From Zonotrichia leucophrys gambelii (Eukaryota; Chordata; Aves; Passeriformes; Passerellidae): a stretch of 64,000 bases of DNA. The position numbers were made by a program, and so were the translations under genes. How positions within the stretch are numbered: the first letter of the stretch is position 1; the number at the start of each line of letters is the position of its first letter. Positions 37,301 through 50,500 of the stretch are shown here, piece after piece. Location of the stretch: contig NC_088172.1 in the NCBI RefSeq assembly GCF_028769735.1, forward strand, positions 90,556,951 through 90,620,950. The letters are read 5' to 3'. The notes beneath the pieces were generated by a model. It saw only the letters and a list, made by a program, of their open reading frames with translations, searched no databases and was not told the DNA's origin.

Positions 37301-40300
37301 ACGTTGCAATTCTAGCAGCTTTTCAAATGAGACAGCACTAAATCTACACCCTTAATTACATGCTTAGTTGTGGATGTCAACAGAAAGCGTGTGACCACAC
37401 TGGGGGTACTGCAATTCCCTTTATTGCACAGAGGTCATGTGGAAAAGGAGAATTACTTCCTAGTAAGATAGAATCAAGTCCCAAAATATATTTCTGGACT
37501 AGAACAGACAGAGTGCAAAATGTCTGATAGTAACTAAGTTTAAAACTGAATATGACCATTTGGTGAAAGTAGAAACAATTGCCCACTCCTGCCAAGAAAT
37601 GGCAAGTTCAGTTTTTCATTGTCATGACATTTTTTTCTAAATTTCTTTTCAATTCCTTACCATACTGGAGCCGCCCAATTTGCACTCCCTGGTCCAGGAA
37701 GCCTCAGTATCTTTAAAAGGTTTGGTCACCTTCACTAAAACTCCTCTGGGCACAAGTCTCAGTAGCACTCAATGTAACTCAGTAGTGCAGTTTGACACAC
37801 TTGATACAGGGACTAAAAAAAAAAAGCCACTGAAACCTAAGAGAAATTCTGAATTGTCTTTAGTAATCAGTGTTTCACTATAAACTACCCACTTACGCCA
37901 AATCATAGCTGTGGGAAACCATCAGCAGCACTGAGGCTGACTACAGGCAGTAATCAGGCTGAATATGAAAATCAGAAATGAAACAGAGCATGCAAATAAG
38001 AAAAAGATAAAACACATCTTTGCTGAAATTCCCTTTCCATTTCAACATGTATAGAAGGCTTCAAAACAACACTTTCTCCGTGCTTTGGAAAAAATAAAAG
38101 CAAAGATTTTCAATAGCTCTGGTTTCTATACACTTCCTCTTATTTTCACCCTGCCCCTCCCAAATAACTACATAAACAACCAGGATGGCATTGCTAAAAA
38201 GTCAATGTGTATGCTAAAACTTTCCCCAAAACAGGGATAAAACTCAATCACCTTGCAAAGTTTTTCTACATTCCTTTTTGTTATGCAAATTAGTGAACAT
38301 CATATATTCACACCTGCAATTCCATGCTTCATTTGTTAACTTTCAATTGCTCTATTTTGTGGTCAAGAATGAAGAGCAATGAGGGTCTATCTTCAATACT
38401 TTGACAAAGAATGAAATTGATGTATAACTGTGCATATGCTTTTAATGTATCCAGCCCTATATATAAACTTAATTTTGTGTGATTTATATCCCTAATTAGA
38501 TTCCCATGGCAACATTCTTCAGCTAACAATGTGTATCATAATCACCTTTTCTTCTTACAAATTATTTCCTTAACTTCGCATGCATATCTTAGCAGGTTTT
38601 ATTTTTAAAACTCACGTTAACAGTTTCTCTCTTGTTACCAGTAGGGGTGCTACAATAAGAAACTAATTTGCTGTAAAAATTACTCATTTGTCAAATAAGC
38701 ATTAAAATAATTGTTCCCCTTTTGACTGTTACCCTGCTGTTTCCAGTCATTTTCAAAAACTAAATTATTTACTCATTTGAAAGTTCAGCTGTGCATATTT
38801 TAATTGATATTCCCTCATAGGACTCATATTGTTAATGACAATAATTAACCCGAAATGGCTGCTAAATAATTATGCTGAAAAGATACAAAGTATTTGTGCA
38901 GAAAGTAAAATCAGCATTTGAGAAACCATCAAAATGTACAACTTTCCTATTTTATGGCAAAGCATGGTAATAGTTCATAATCAAATTAAGGATGAAAAGG
39001 AAAGATGTAGATTACATGCTTTGATGCAGAATACTTTATGTTTCCAATATAGCATGGTATCCTAGCTAACAATGTGTACTCAGTCATTTCAATAAATCCC
39101 TAGTATTGCTATTCCAGATAGTAATATAATGTATTCTCATGAAGGCAGTGCAGTTAGGAACGTAGTAAACCATCCATTAATAATACTTCTCTGCCATCTA
39201 TCTATTGCATTTCATTCCAAGGAATCAGAGCCCTGTAATAATTTATAGCTTATGGAATTAATGCTGAAGGCTTTCTTCTGGCAAGCATTGTTGATTTCAA
39301 TGATGAGAGCTAAAAGCTATTCAGGCCCAGCTTCTTTCTCTGGACACATCCCAGGCCAGATGCATTACCGACCTATTGTTTGTGGAACCATTTATACCAG
39401 TACAAAATCATTTTTGATTTAGCTCCTCTGCCTGTTGATAGTGCAAGTTATGGACGAAGCAAGCTCTGCATGCCCTGCTAAACAGACACAGGATGGGTTT
39501 GTCTACACGGGAAACAATCTGAGTTAACTAAGGATGTGATTTTAATGTGGGTTTCTATATACAACTATATTAAGCCCATGTGGACTCACTCATTCAGAAT
39601 TAAAATAGCTCTAATTCACTTTAATCTAATTCACTTCCAAAGACCACAGAGGGGTTTAAAGTTGTTTAATCTATTTGAACAGCTCATTTGAATCCACATG
39701 CCCGAGTGTCCCCACAGACACTCACACAAGCAAACAAAAACCCAATAAAGCAATAGAGAGGTTAAGAGAGGTTGGTTGGCAGAAAGTTTTACTCCATGGT
39801 TTTTTGGTGGAAAATTTGGTTTTCAACTACATAGACTCTTTGAAAAAGGTGTTGACATTGAGTCTTCCTAAATTTCAGCTGGAAACCAAATTCCCTTTCT
39901 TTTAGAAATTAGAGCTGCTGTTGCAGTATTATTTGGTTGACTATCACATATCCCCAGAGTCTGCAGTCCAAGTAGTTATCCCAGCACACTGTGGTCAGGG
40001 ACAACCAGGGTGACAGATAAAGCAAGGTTCATCAGAGAAATTGATTTGGAGTCAGAATACATGTTTACTGTCTTAGACCAAACCACATTGGGCCTTTGAT
40101 TTGTTATTAATATTCAAGATTTTGAATGCAGAAATAACTCTCTCCCCTTACCCCCTACACACCCAATCAGTCCTACCTGAAAAAGCTTTTCCAGTAGCCC
40201 ATACTAACAGAGCATCCTCAAACTGAAAGGTTAGGTGGTGCTTGCAATAAACCAAAAACTATTTGGAGACCATGCACTCTATGATCTTGTGCTAAGCTCT

Positions 40301-40307
40301 TGGAGGA
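31366..40307. other. Unique AT-rich non-coding sequence
   Basis: About 9 kb without a recognised gene or transposon. The 164-codon minus frame at 36175-36669 and the 62-codon frames at 33098-33291 have no recognisable domain. 38260-39280 is very AT-rich with many homeodomain-type cores (taattg, attaat) and might hold conserved regulatory elements. 39500-39630 (gtctacacgg to gtggactcactcattcag) loosely resembles an old sauropsid DNA-transposon-derived repeat. A NotI-type GCGGCCGC occurs at 36736-36743. Confidence 0.5.
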
Positions 40308-40381
40308 ATATGGATGCAGCTATGCATCCATATTGATATGGATGCATAGCTGCATCTCATATGCATCTCTCATATGGATGA
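40308..40381. repeat. Nested inverted repeat of ATGGATGCA units
   Basis: The left arm 40308-40333 and right arm 40336-40362 are reverse complements over about 20 consecutive bases, with one small indel near the outer end, and are separated by only TG. Each arm is itself a small hairpin: atggatgca, gcta, tgcatccat on the left; atggatgca, tagc, tgcatctcat on the right. A third partial unit (catatgcatctctcatatgg, then atgag) follows to 40381. The whole could fold as a long hairpin or cruciform. No transposon ends or target duplication were seen. Confidence 0.85.
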
Positions 40382-42591
40382 GACTTTAGTCTCAGTCTAA
40401 AAGTCACCAAGTCCTGACATTTTGCTCTTGTTGGAGGAAAGGCAAGGTTTGAAGGGGCAACAGGGTCTCTGTTCATCAGCTTAGGTGGGTGTTGGCAACA
40501 GGCATGTTTTAAAAAGAAAAATGCTGGTACATTTGAAGAAGTAATTCCTAATTTTTGAATTTTTTAATTTTGTCATTTAGTAAAATGCTTCATTACAGTA
40601 ATTTAAGTATTCCTGGCCAGAGAAAATTAATATGAATGCATCTGTCTTATACACTTGAATTACCTCTGCAATTCCTGTATGTTTTCACATGCAGCTCTGG
40701 GGGTTTGCCTGTGTAGCCAGCAGCATTCACAACTCAAGCATGCCTCTGTGAAAGTTTGGCTCATTTAGAGCTACCTTCCACATGCTCTAAGTTATATTTT
40801 GGATTTTGACATATTAGACAAATAGCCAACAGACGAAGAGCATATTTATTAAAAAAATAAAATTATTTTAATTGCTCAGCCTACTCCTGCCTGAAAAATA
40901 AGTGCAAGCTATTACTGGCACCAGACAACTCCCAGTTTTCACTGGCCAGCAAAGCTGCATCTGCAAGTTCAATGAGATCAGTAAACAGTGTAGGTTAAGT
41001 AACTGATTACTAACATTTTCCTTGAGCTACAGAACTTTTAAATAAACAACAACAACTGTGATCACAGTAACCTTCCAGAGGTTAACAGCGTGCAGGTGGT
41101 CAATTGGAATTAAATGCAAACCAGACGGCTGTGGCATTATAAACTGAACATCTCCGTTCAGTTTGCTTCAGGAATTGTGTCTTCTTTCTCAAAAGCCTCA
41201 ATGATACAACGCATAAATGTCAAAATGACAAAAATAAGGAAGTATGTAATAGACTAAGCATTTTAATGCCTTTTCTGGCTCACTTTTGCAGGCTGAACTG
41301 TCTGTGTTGACCACATTTGATGGCATCAGTACTTAGTATGGCTGTGTGCATGAGTTTTTAACAGCTAACATAAACAGAGATGGCCCATCAACCAACCGAG
41401 CTGTGCTGTGGGCTTGTTGTAAACCACTGGTATGATACATTTTATACTTCATTTATGATGCCACTTCAGTGACCTTGAAAGACTGCTCAGAGTATTGGCA
41501 ATCAGATGTTGAACTGGGAATAGTTTCAAATCCAGCTAGTGATGGTATAAACACTGATAAGAATGGATCATTTATGTCTGTAGACCTTTTTTAAAGCAGG
41601 TCTCTCAGTCTATTCCTAAGCCAAGAGGAATAGCTAATACAATTGTTGACCACCAAGAAACTTATTTGAATGGTCCCCCATAATAAGCACAGATTTGAGT
41701 TACAGGAGCTGAGAACCATCTTGTCCAGGACAAATGCTTTCTCCAACATCATCAACAGGGGCTGTGAAGGAAACACAGATATATCATCACTGATAGGGAC
41801 TCTTCTTAGAGGACTGAGCAAAAATTGCCTGTGTGGTTCCCAAACACACTTAAACTGAGCACCTGAGAAATGTAACATAAGTTTGGCTCACAGTGGACTT
41901 TTATACCCAGGCATAGAAGTTCCTACTGGAGGGGAAAATAAAAAAAAAGAGGAGAAACCTTGAAAAGGCCATCATCCTACATCAAGCTTTTGGTAAGTGC
42001 AGCGCACAAAGCATTTGCTTTAACAGCTTCTAGAAAAGTGCTTTTCAAAGCTGGAATCTCGTGCTTCCACATTGGCCTATCCCAGGAAATGAATGCCCCA
42101 AACCCACAGGCCCTGCAAAGAGCAAGGGACAGAAGTGTAAAACACAGAACCATGACCATGTCCACATGCACCAGCCAGCACTTGGATTCTATGGAAAAGT
42201 GCCAGCACTGCTGAAACTTGACACTGCTCAGAGATACACATTCAATTTGAGTGGGTGCCAGTAAATAAATACAAATCTGTTGTCATGGTGTTTTGTAATA
42301 CTGGCTCCTTAAAGCCAGTAACACTCACCTCCTAGTGAAGCAATTTGCCTCCAGGTACAATTGTTTCTCCGGCTGCCATATCACCTCCCAATCTACTCTC
42401 CTGTACCTTAACCCAGGCTGTGAGTCACAGGCAGCTCCAATGTGCTTGTGTGCAGCAGCATGGTGCCAGTGAGGTCAGAGCAAATGTCCCCAGTCATCCC
42501 CCAGCAGCTGCTTCAAACCAGGCAGTGGAAACAGTGGAGTTACAGAGATCTCTAAAGCGTTTTATCACACTGTCATTTGTGCAAGGTTGAC
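40382..42591. other. Unique non-coding sequence
   Basis: No gene or transposon recognised. The two opposing frames near 41591-41878 overlap each other and have no domain. Confidence 0.55.
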
Positions 42592-43050
42592 ACAGAATCA
42601 TGGAAATTTCAAAGTAGGAAAAGACCTCTTAAATCATCGAGTCCAACCATTAGCCCAGCACCACCACCGCATTCACCATCAAACCATGTCATCAAGTGCC
42701 ATATCCAGTCATTTTTTAAATATTTCCAGGGATGGCCACCACTTCCCTGGGAAGCCTGCTACAGTGCTTTATAACTCTTCCCATGAGAATTTTTTTTCCT
42801 AATGTTCAATCTCAACTTCCCCTGGCACAACTTGAGACCATTTCCTCTCATCCTACCACTAACTATCTTGGAGAAAAGACTGACACCTGACTACAACCTC
42901 CTTTCAGGGAGTTGTAAAGAGTGATAAGGTCTCCCCTGAGCCTCCTTTCTTCTAGGCTAAGCACCCCCAGCTCCCTCAGCTGCTCCTCATCAGAACTGTG
43001 CTCCAGACCTTTTCACAGCTTAGTCGCCCTCCTCTGGATGCTCTCCAGCA
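42592..43050 (-). mobile_element. CR1 LINE fragment
   Basis: Starts cagaatcatggaaatttc (degraded 3' tail in reverse) and proceeds gagtccaaccattagccca, ccagggatggccaccactt, ccctgggaagcctgctacag, cccctggcacaacttgagac, gataaggtctcccctgagcc, ctcagctgctcctcatcag and cctctggatgctctccagca. This is CR1 sequence in reverse, about 460 bp. The ORFs across it (42577-43274) are antisense to a dead LINE. Confidence 0.9.
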
Positions 43051-44512
43051 CATTTGTTCCTTTGTTGCACTGCTTATGGAGGACACATTTCCTCTGCAGA
43101 CACATCTACCTGCTCACAGCTGATGCCTCCTGCACGGGCAGGTATCTGCTGGCCCTAGATCAGAGCTGCACACGTGCACCATACCCCAGTGTTTCTCCCA
43201 GCCAGCCAAGCTGGGTGGCCAAACCTAAGCAGAGAGCAATTGAGCTCCAGCTGCAGCCTTTCCATTACTGGTAGCACCAGTTGTTCCCTCTTCTTTCTGC
43301 TCAGCCAAAATTTTTTCAGAAAATTTATAGGAATTTCATAACCTCCATAAAATCTGGTTTGAATAAGCCAGTTCAGAAGTTATTAGGGAAAACAAACACT
43401 CTGGCAAGATTTTAACACACTAACGAGGTCTTCAGCCTCAGCAAACACTTAGAAAGTTGAGTGAACAATTGAACACTGAATATTTTGAACCTCTTAAAAT
43501 GCAGGTTAACCTGTGCTGCAATGAATGTCCAATGTTATCCCTTTCCAAAAACAGCTCTGTTCTGCTTGCCATGTATTTGTTCTGTGTACACTTATATCAG
43601 CTGAACTAAGATGTTCCTCCAAAAACCAAGGAAAACTTCTATTACTAATAAATTCAAGGAATACAGTTTTGCATCTACCTAAAGCAACAGAGCCTCAATT
43701 CCTTAATGATACAGTGATTCTGTTACAAACAGAAACGGTGACTTCAACTCCACAGCAAGTACATGTAACAGTGGACTGCATGATGCAGAGGAGAATTTTT
43801 CAGCCTCTTCAACTTCAACCAGCATTACCTGTGAGTGATACATTACAGAATTGAATGCCAGAAAAGTGGATTTTAGAATAAAAAGTATAGTGTTTCATAA
43901 TTTGATTTAAATCAATTATACCATCTCTCACTGGAATGCTCATGAGCTTCAGAAATAAAATATATAAATGAAACCAGCTGCTCTGGATACTCTTTCCTTG
44001 GGATAGATTTCACTTGAACTCCACCAGCTTTCTTCTGCTGCAAGTTATTGTAATGCAGCATCAGAGTGGAGAGCTGTACAAGTTACTGCAAGGTAAACAG
44101 TTTCCATTAAAAAAATGTAGAAGATTAAAATCATTTCCTGCAATGGCTGGCTAAAATCTGAGGAATTATTCATTCCTCTGGGGCTGACAGGGAAACCAAG
44201 GTAGTTACTGGCACCTCAGCAAGATCTATTAATTTATAGCTATTTACTATATCACATAATCTTTCTGATTTGTCTCAGTCTGGAGCCCCTCTGTGCCCAA
44301 CAGCACGGAGGTCTGCAGTGTTTAGAATGAAGAATAATTACAACTGGAGAAGCACATGCAACCAAAGCTCCATGTTCTTTAATCTCCAAGTCTAATGCAT
44401 GTGTAGATTTTGGCATCACTCTTAAAATGATTGTTTGTAACTAAATACCGTATCTCAGTGCTTAGATACCACGATGACTGAGCTTTTCATAAATCAGAAT
44501 AAATATATAAAG

Positions 44513-44583
44513 GCAAAATCCTTTGGCTGTACTGAACTCAATGGGAGCACTGCCAGCTACTTTAAGGGAGCCAGGGCTTCATG
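44513..44583. repeat. Possible ancient sauropsid short repeat
   Basis: The segment caaaatcctttggctgtact, gaactcaatgggagcactgc and ctttaagggagccagggctt resembles the ttgacttcaatgggagc motif family also suspected at 12297-12365 and 62869-62940. Diverged; call made by eye. Confidence 0.35.
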
Positions 44584-47500
44584 CAAAAGGTTTTCAGCAG
44601 CCCAAGCTGTCCAGTTTTGGTTGCAGTATTTTCAACTCCATTTGAAGGCCTCTTTTTCCCATCCAGCATCTGCAGTAGCGTGACACTGAGATAAAATTGC
44701 ACGCTCAATTCCCAGCCAAAGTAACAGGAAAATATCCTTTGTTAAAATAAGGGGCTATTCCAGCTTCAGTTCACAAATGCAAGGTACAAAATCCTCTGAA
44801 TCTGTGTAGATTTCCCTGGGTTTTTCCTGTCCCTTATAGCGGACAGGCTCCTGCCCAGAGCAGAAGGCAGTATCCTCACTGGATGTTCATTTTGATAACA
44901 TGCAGAAAAAACAAAGGAGAGCTCCACCTCTCCCCCTTTTTTGATCTTTCCTTAAAGAAACAATCATATTCTCATACAGATGCTTCTGTATCTTTTTTTA
45001 GCATGTTATCCAAGTGTCTTAAATTCTTCTGTAGTGTTACACCAGTTCCCTTCAAAGTGAAAAAATGTCTCATTCTACAGTCAGAGTACTTAAAGAGAGA
45101 CAAAAAAACAGCTGAAAACAAGATTATTTTCATAGCTACTGTGTGCTTAACTTTCCCCAGCTCAAATAACTTAGAACACAAAAGCAGGTGTCATATGCAA
45201 TAAGTGGTGATTTAATCAAGTGATGTGTGCACTACAGTAAACTCTGTTTACACTGATATACTTAAAATACTTTCATTCCTAAGAAGCCAGTAGCAGAAAT
45301 GTGTTTGTATAGGATCAACAGTGTCAAATTAATATGCATGACAAGACAGTAGCTTCTATAATAATAAAAAAAAAATTATTTTGAAATTACTTTTCTCTGT
45401 AAGTCCAAATGTTCTTGTGAATGAAGAGACAAAAGGAGGAGGAGACAGAAAAAGACAGAATTAAATGGACTTTTTCATAATGAGGCAAAACAAGCTAAAA
45501 AATGTGATTCCCTTCCTTTTCCTGAAAGATTGAAAATGCAGATCCTATTCCTAGAATGATTCAAAGTAATCACTAATAAACACAAATTTTTGGGTAAGAA
45601 CAGGTTATTACTATAAATTCCAACTAAAGAATAATTTTTTTAAAGACCTAAAAAATGTTTAAGGAATGGAAGGATAACTGTAAATGGCAAAAATTTCAGC
45701 ACCAGGAAACAACTCACTTGTGAGAAGACTCATGTTCACAATCTTTGGCACATTCAGTTGATGTCCCACACGGCACAGTGACCTCAGGATCCCTCATCTC
45801 TTTGCCACTACAAAAAAAAAAAGGAATCTTATAAAAAAGGGCTTAAGGCAAAGTGGGTCAAGGAAGCAGGTGTTGTGGTATATTTTAAGTAACAATTTCT
45901 TCAATGAGAAATGGAAGCATGAGGTTTGACCCCTAACAACAACATCACAGAGAGGGGATGGGAAGGTTTTAAGTTTGAATGATGACTCCCCTGAAATGCG
46001 CATGTGACCTGGTAACCCCTGTGAGACAAGGCAGAGCTGAGCTAAGGAGGAGAGGGGGCTCCAAGGTTTTTGGAAACAAAGAGACCTCTCAAACAGGTCC
46101 GGGAAACTACCTTAATGAAAACTGCAAGGATCTACAAACTCTCTCTACAAAAAATACTTTCAACAGCTGGGATAACTACCTCATCTAAAGCATACTTTAA
46201 AAACCTATGTCTGTGGATAGATGGGAATGTCTCCCTCCAAAATCACATTTTATTTCAAATTTCAGCACTGGACACTCAGCTTTCCACAGTATCTAAGTTA
46301 AATTCTTATCCTTCTGGCTTGACTGAGCTGTCTTTTAGAAGACATCCTAACCTCCGGTGATGGAGATGGCAATTCAAGGACCGCATAGCAGTAGATAATG
46401 GCCATTGAAAATATTTTATCTCCTTAACAAAACACAAGTAGAAGACTGGGGAATATGGTCAAGAACCAACTTGCAGAGGAATAACCCCTAGTAAAACCAC
46501 CACATGGATTTCATATCCTCACAGTTTCCTTAAGTGTAATATGAGATATTAAACTTCTATTTCTTCTGGTCTGAGGTATAATAGGAATTAAGCTTTCCCT
46601 CATTTTGCCAAAGGACCTGCAATTCTGTTTACCTGGCTGTAAAAACAAGCCTACTCTCTCAAAAGACAGAGAGCTGCATAGAAATTAAATAAGATCAAGA
46701 CAGCATTCAGCATGACACCTAGAAATATACTGTAGATGTAACAGGAGAAGATTGGCCAGATTAGTCACAAATGAAGTAATGTTGATGAGACTGCTCTCTT
46801 GTATTACCAAAGAAAGGGCTAAAACTAATGCTTAAAGTGACCTGGGACCTATGGGAAAGGCCATGAAAAAATAACACAAATTTAAGGATCCTGCATTTAC
46901 CCCTTCTTCTTTCTTTTTTTTTTTTAATTTATTTACTCTTTCTTTTTCTGTGCCTACAATTTACAGAGAAGCAGATGGACTCCTCTGACCCCCACATTTC
47001 AATATTCACCAACCATCATGGAAAGCTGTGCAAAACATTTCTTGTGCCCTCAGGAAGCTGCTGAAATTTGGAAAGAGAAAAAGCACACAACTTTATTGAG
47101 GTCGGTGCAAGCCTAGAGATTTCCAAGTTGCATGTCTCTGTTAATCAAAGTGACTGTGCCAACATGATTAGGATACCCACAAAGCCAAGCCAATCAAGCA
47201 GCTAACTGAGGGAGACCACAGAGCAGATAGCAAATACCACTGGAGTTGTACATTGTCTCAAAAGATTATCACTGCAGTTGTTCAAACTCTTGTGACCAAC
47301 AAGGGATTTCAGTGACTCATTGCTATTGTGTTTCTGCAGCTCAACATTATGTCCCATGCATATTCTGGAGCTTCATAGCACCACATGTGTATAACAATGT
47401 GCCACTCTTAATAAAATATCTTTGTGGTAAAAGAAGTACCAAAAATATTCGCACAATAGCAGAATGCCAACCAAGCACTGAACTACATTAAACAACTCAT

Positions 47501-50500
47501 TGGGTGCCAATTCCAAAACAGCATCTGCCATGGCCCCAGGAAGTAGCTTCAAAAAAAAAAATAAAATAAGAGATTTTTCTGAAAGATCACAGCTTTTAAC
47601 ATACGAAGGAAACGTCAAGAACAAATTAACATATGACTCACCTCCCTGAGGTCTATCCCATGGTTTCATTATCAGTCAAGCAGAATCCATTGTTGCAAAA
47701 GCAGTTCAAAGCATCCACTCCATCCATGTGCCACACTGAATACACAGCAAGTCTTCATGTATATACAGCATTGTTAAAAAAGGAGGATGGCAGGATAACA
47801 TTTAAAAGGAAAACAAACAACCTCTCCCGCACTGGAGTTGGAAAGGCCAGCAAAGCCCATACACGTCAGTAAGGGCTAGGAAAGAAGATGCTCATTTTTC
47901 TGACAGTCTTAAAACTTTCCCAAGAAAATGATGGCATGCAGCTGGGGCACACCAATCAGCTGCTCTGGCAAAGGTCACTGAAGGAAAGATTCCCTGCTAG
48001 TTCAACAGTGGTGGCTCCTTAAATAATCTCGAAACAACGAATAACATGTGAACGTGAATGCTTCTTCCTCCACAGGAAGGAAAACAGGGACCACATAACT
48101 CCTGGTGTCCTCTGAAAGTACTGCTTCCAAGCAGAGCAGAGTGCCTCCTTCTGATCAGAGCAACCAGGCATGCTGAAATGAAAACAACAGACTCAACTGA
48201 CAACCTGGAGAGGAATCATGGAGGAGTGAGTCCCCTCCAAGAGACAGGGTTTGGGCTCCTGCCACAAGCTTCTGACACTGACAAGCTCTGAGTGCCATAT
48301 CAGATGAAGGTAGGAGATAACAGGGAAACCCTCAATACATCAATCATGTCACAGAGAGGTGTCAGGCATAGTAAGAATCTGGCTGAGTTAAGGTTAAAAA
48401 AAAAGAATCATTATATTGGGCTTTTAGTTGGATATCTAGGGGAAGGGGGGAGGACTGTATTTTCTAATTAAGGTCATGTCTTAAAAAATGCATGTGCAGA
48501 AGGTGCTCTAATGGCAGATTTTGGCTGCTGAAGAGTGGATGAGCAGTGGGGGGAGTCCAGCAGAGGGACAAGTTTCTAGGGATGCTGCTCCTTCCTCTCC
48601 TTTCTCACAGCTGATGACATGACACAGGAGCCTCTCCATGTCAGGTAGTGACTGGAACTGAAAATATTCACACTCTTCTCTCCCCATTTTCTTGTTTCCT
48701 TTTCAGTGTCCTGCACTAGCTTAGCAACAACACATGAGGAGCCTTATGGATATGATGGACAACCCACGCTGGCACCAGGCCATGGAATGCCATCAGACCT
48801 TCCCCTCAAGAAACAGTCCTTCCTCTGCTTGCATTCCAAGCACAAACAGAAGACAGTGGTTTAGGACTCCACTCTCCTAGGGACCCACATCCCTGGTGTA
48901 TTAACTGCTTGCCATCACTGCACTTTAGGAAAGCCTAAAATTTAGCAAACCTCTTAAAGTGAGAATCTGTTCTCCATGACAGGTCTTGAAAAAAATTATG
49001 CAGCTGAAAGGATGGCTATAATAGATTGGAACTTCACAGCGTCTTTGTGGTCACTACCACAGATCCAGAGGTTCCCACTCACAATAGCCCACAAAACCAA
49101 CCAAAATATAAAAAGCTTAAAATGAACTCAAACTTGAAAGCATTACTGAAGTTTACCATGAAAGGTGCACTGTGCATATATATAGAACAGGAACCCTGCA
49201 ACACACAAAGCTTTCTACAGATATTCAAGACACCCTTTCAACTTTGATTCACTTAAGCAAAACATCACTGAAGCAATGTTAATCCTCTTGTTTACAGTTA
49301 CACCCACGAAAGAATGGGAATTCACAGCTCAAGATCAAACAGATACACTAAAGGGAGCTATTTAACATCACTAAGGATAGCACCCTGTAATTACTGTATC
49401 AGGGAGGTTGCATCTTTCAACACAGATTTTGCTTTAAGAAGAAAAAAAGAAATAGGGAGCTTTATTCAGCTCTGGTCTTTCCTCATCCTGATATCTACTT
49501 CAAGTTAAAACTAAACTAAATACCAATTTATTGACCATTGTTTCAGGACCCCAGATCATCAGAAAACAATATGAAAGAAACTATATGAAAGAGGCAACAC
49601 AGCTAAAGAAGCATTAAAGGCATGGAGCAACCAAATGCAGCTGTGTACCCAAATATAAATATTTTCACCTTTGCACCTGCAAAGCACAATTGCTACCAAG
49701 GTCAGGTTGAAAACTGGAGAATTTTGAAGAGCTCAAGGCAAACATAACCTTTGATGGTAAGACCCTAAACATCCTACAGTCCATGTGTGAGGTCTTATTA
49801 ACTTTCACAGAGTATTTTTTGGGCAATGTGGGTGCCTGCTTTTCTGATCCTGTATTCACATTACTGTCAGGAGGTGGCTTTTCCAAGCAGCCTTAGCCTT
49901 AGGAAGTAGAGTGCCTTAGTTATATGAAGTAGATGTCCCAAAATGCAAACTTGGGCCTTTTATCACATTGACAGCATTTCAATAGAATCTAGGCTTGGTG
50001 CTTCAATTCTAGTAGCAGCTCTAGGTTCAGCATGAATGTCAGACTACAGAAAATCCCCTAAACTATTTAGAAAGGAATTTATTTAGCTGATATTCCTACT
50101 GAAGTTTGCAGTTAATCAATTATCCACAAGAATTCACCATGAAGTCCACAAGATTTTATGAACCCGTTCAATAAGAACAGTCTAAATACAAGTGCAGAAT
50201 TCCTGGTAGCAGAGAATTTATTCACATCTTGATATTTTCTGTAAGGAAGAAGAAAAATAGAAGGAAGCCTGTTCCTGTGAAAACAAATGGATTTTGCTAG
50301 CAACTTCACTCAAATGATCCCTGTTGCATTACAATCCTACTCATGCAGCTCCCCTGTGCCCTTGAGAAACCCCATCCACTTTTAGCAGCTGAAGCATTCA
50401 AGATCTACAACATAAAGCAATTGGATTTTGAATGCAGGTTGCTTCATTTTAAAACATTACTGCTCTTTGATGTTTATCTGTTTAAGAGAGTTTATTGCAG

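Noticed and set aside
42577..43274. Frames of 65-117 codons on the plus strand
   Set aside because: Mostly antisense to the CR1 fragment at 42592-43050. The downstream part has no domain.
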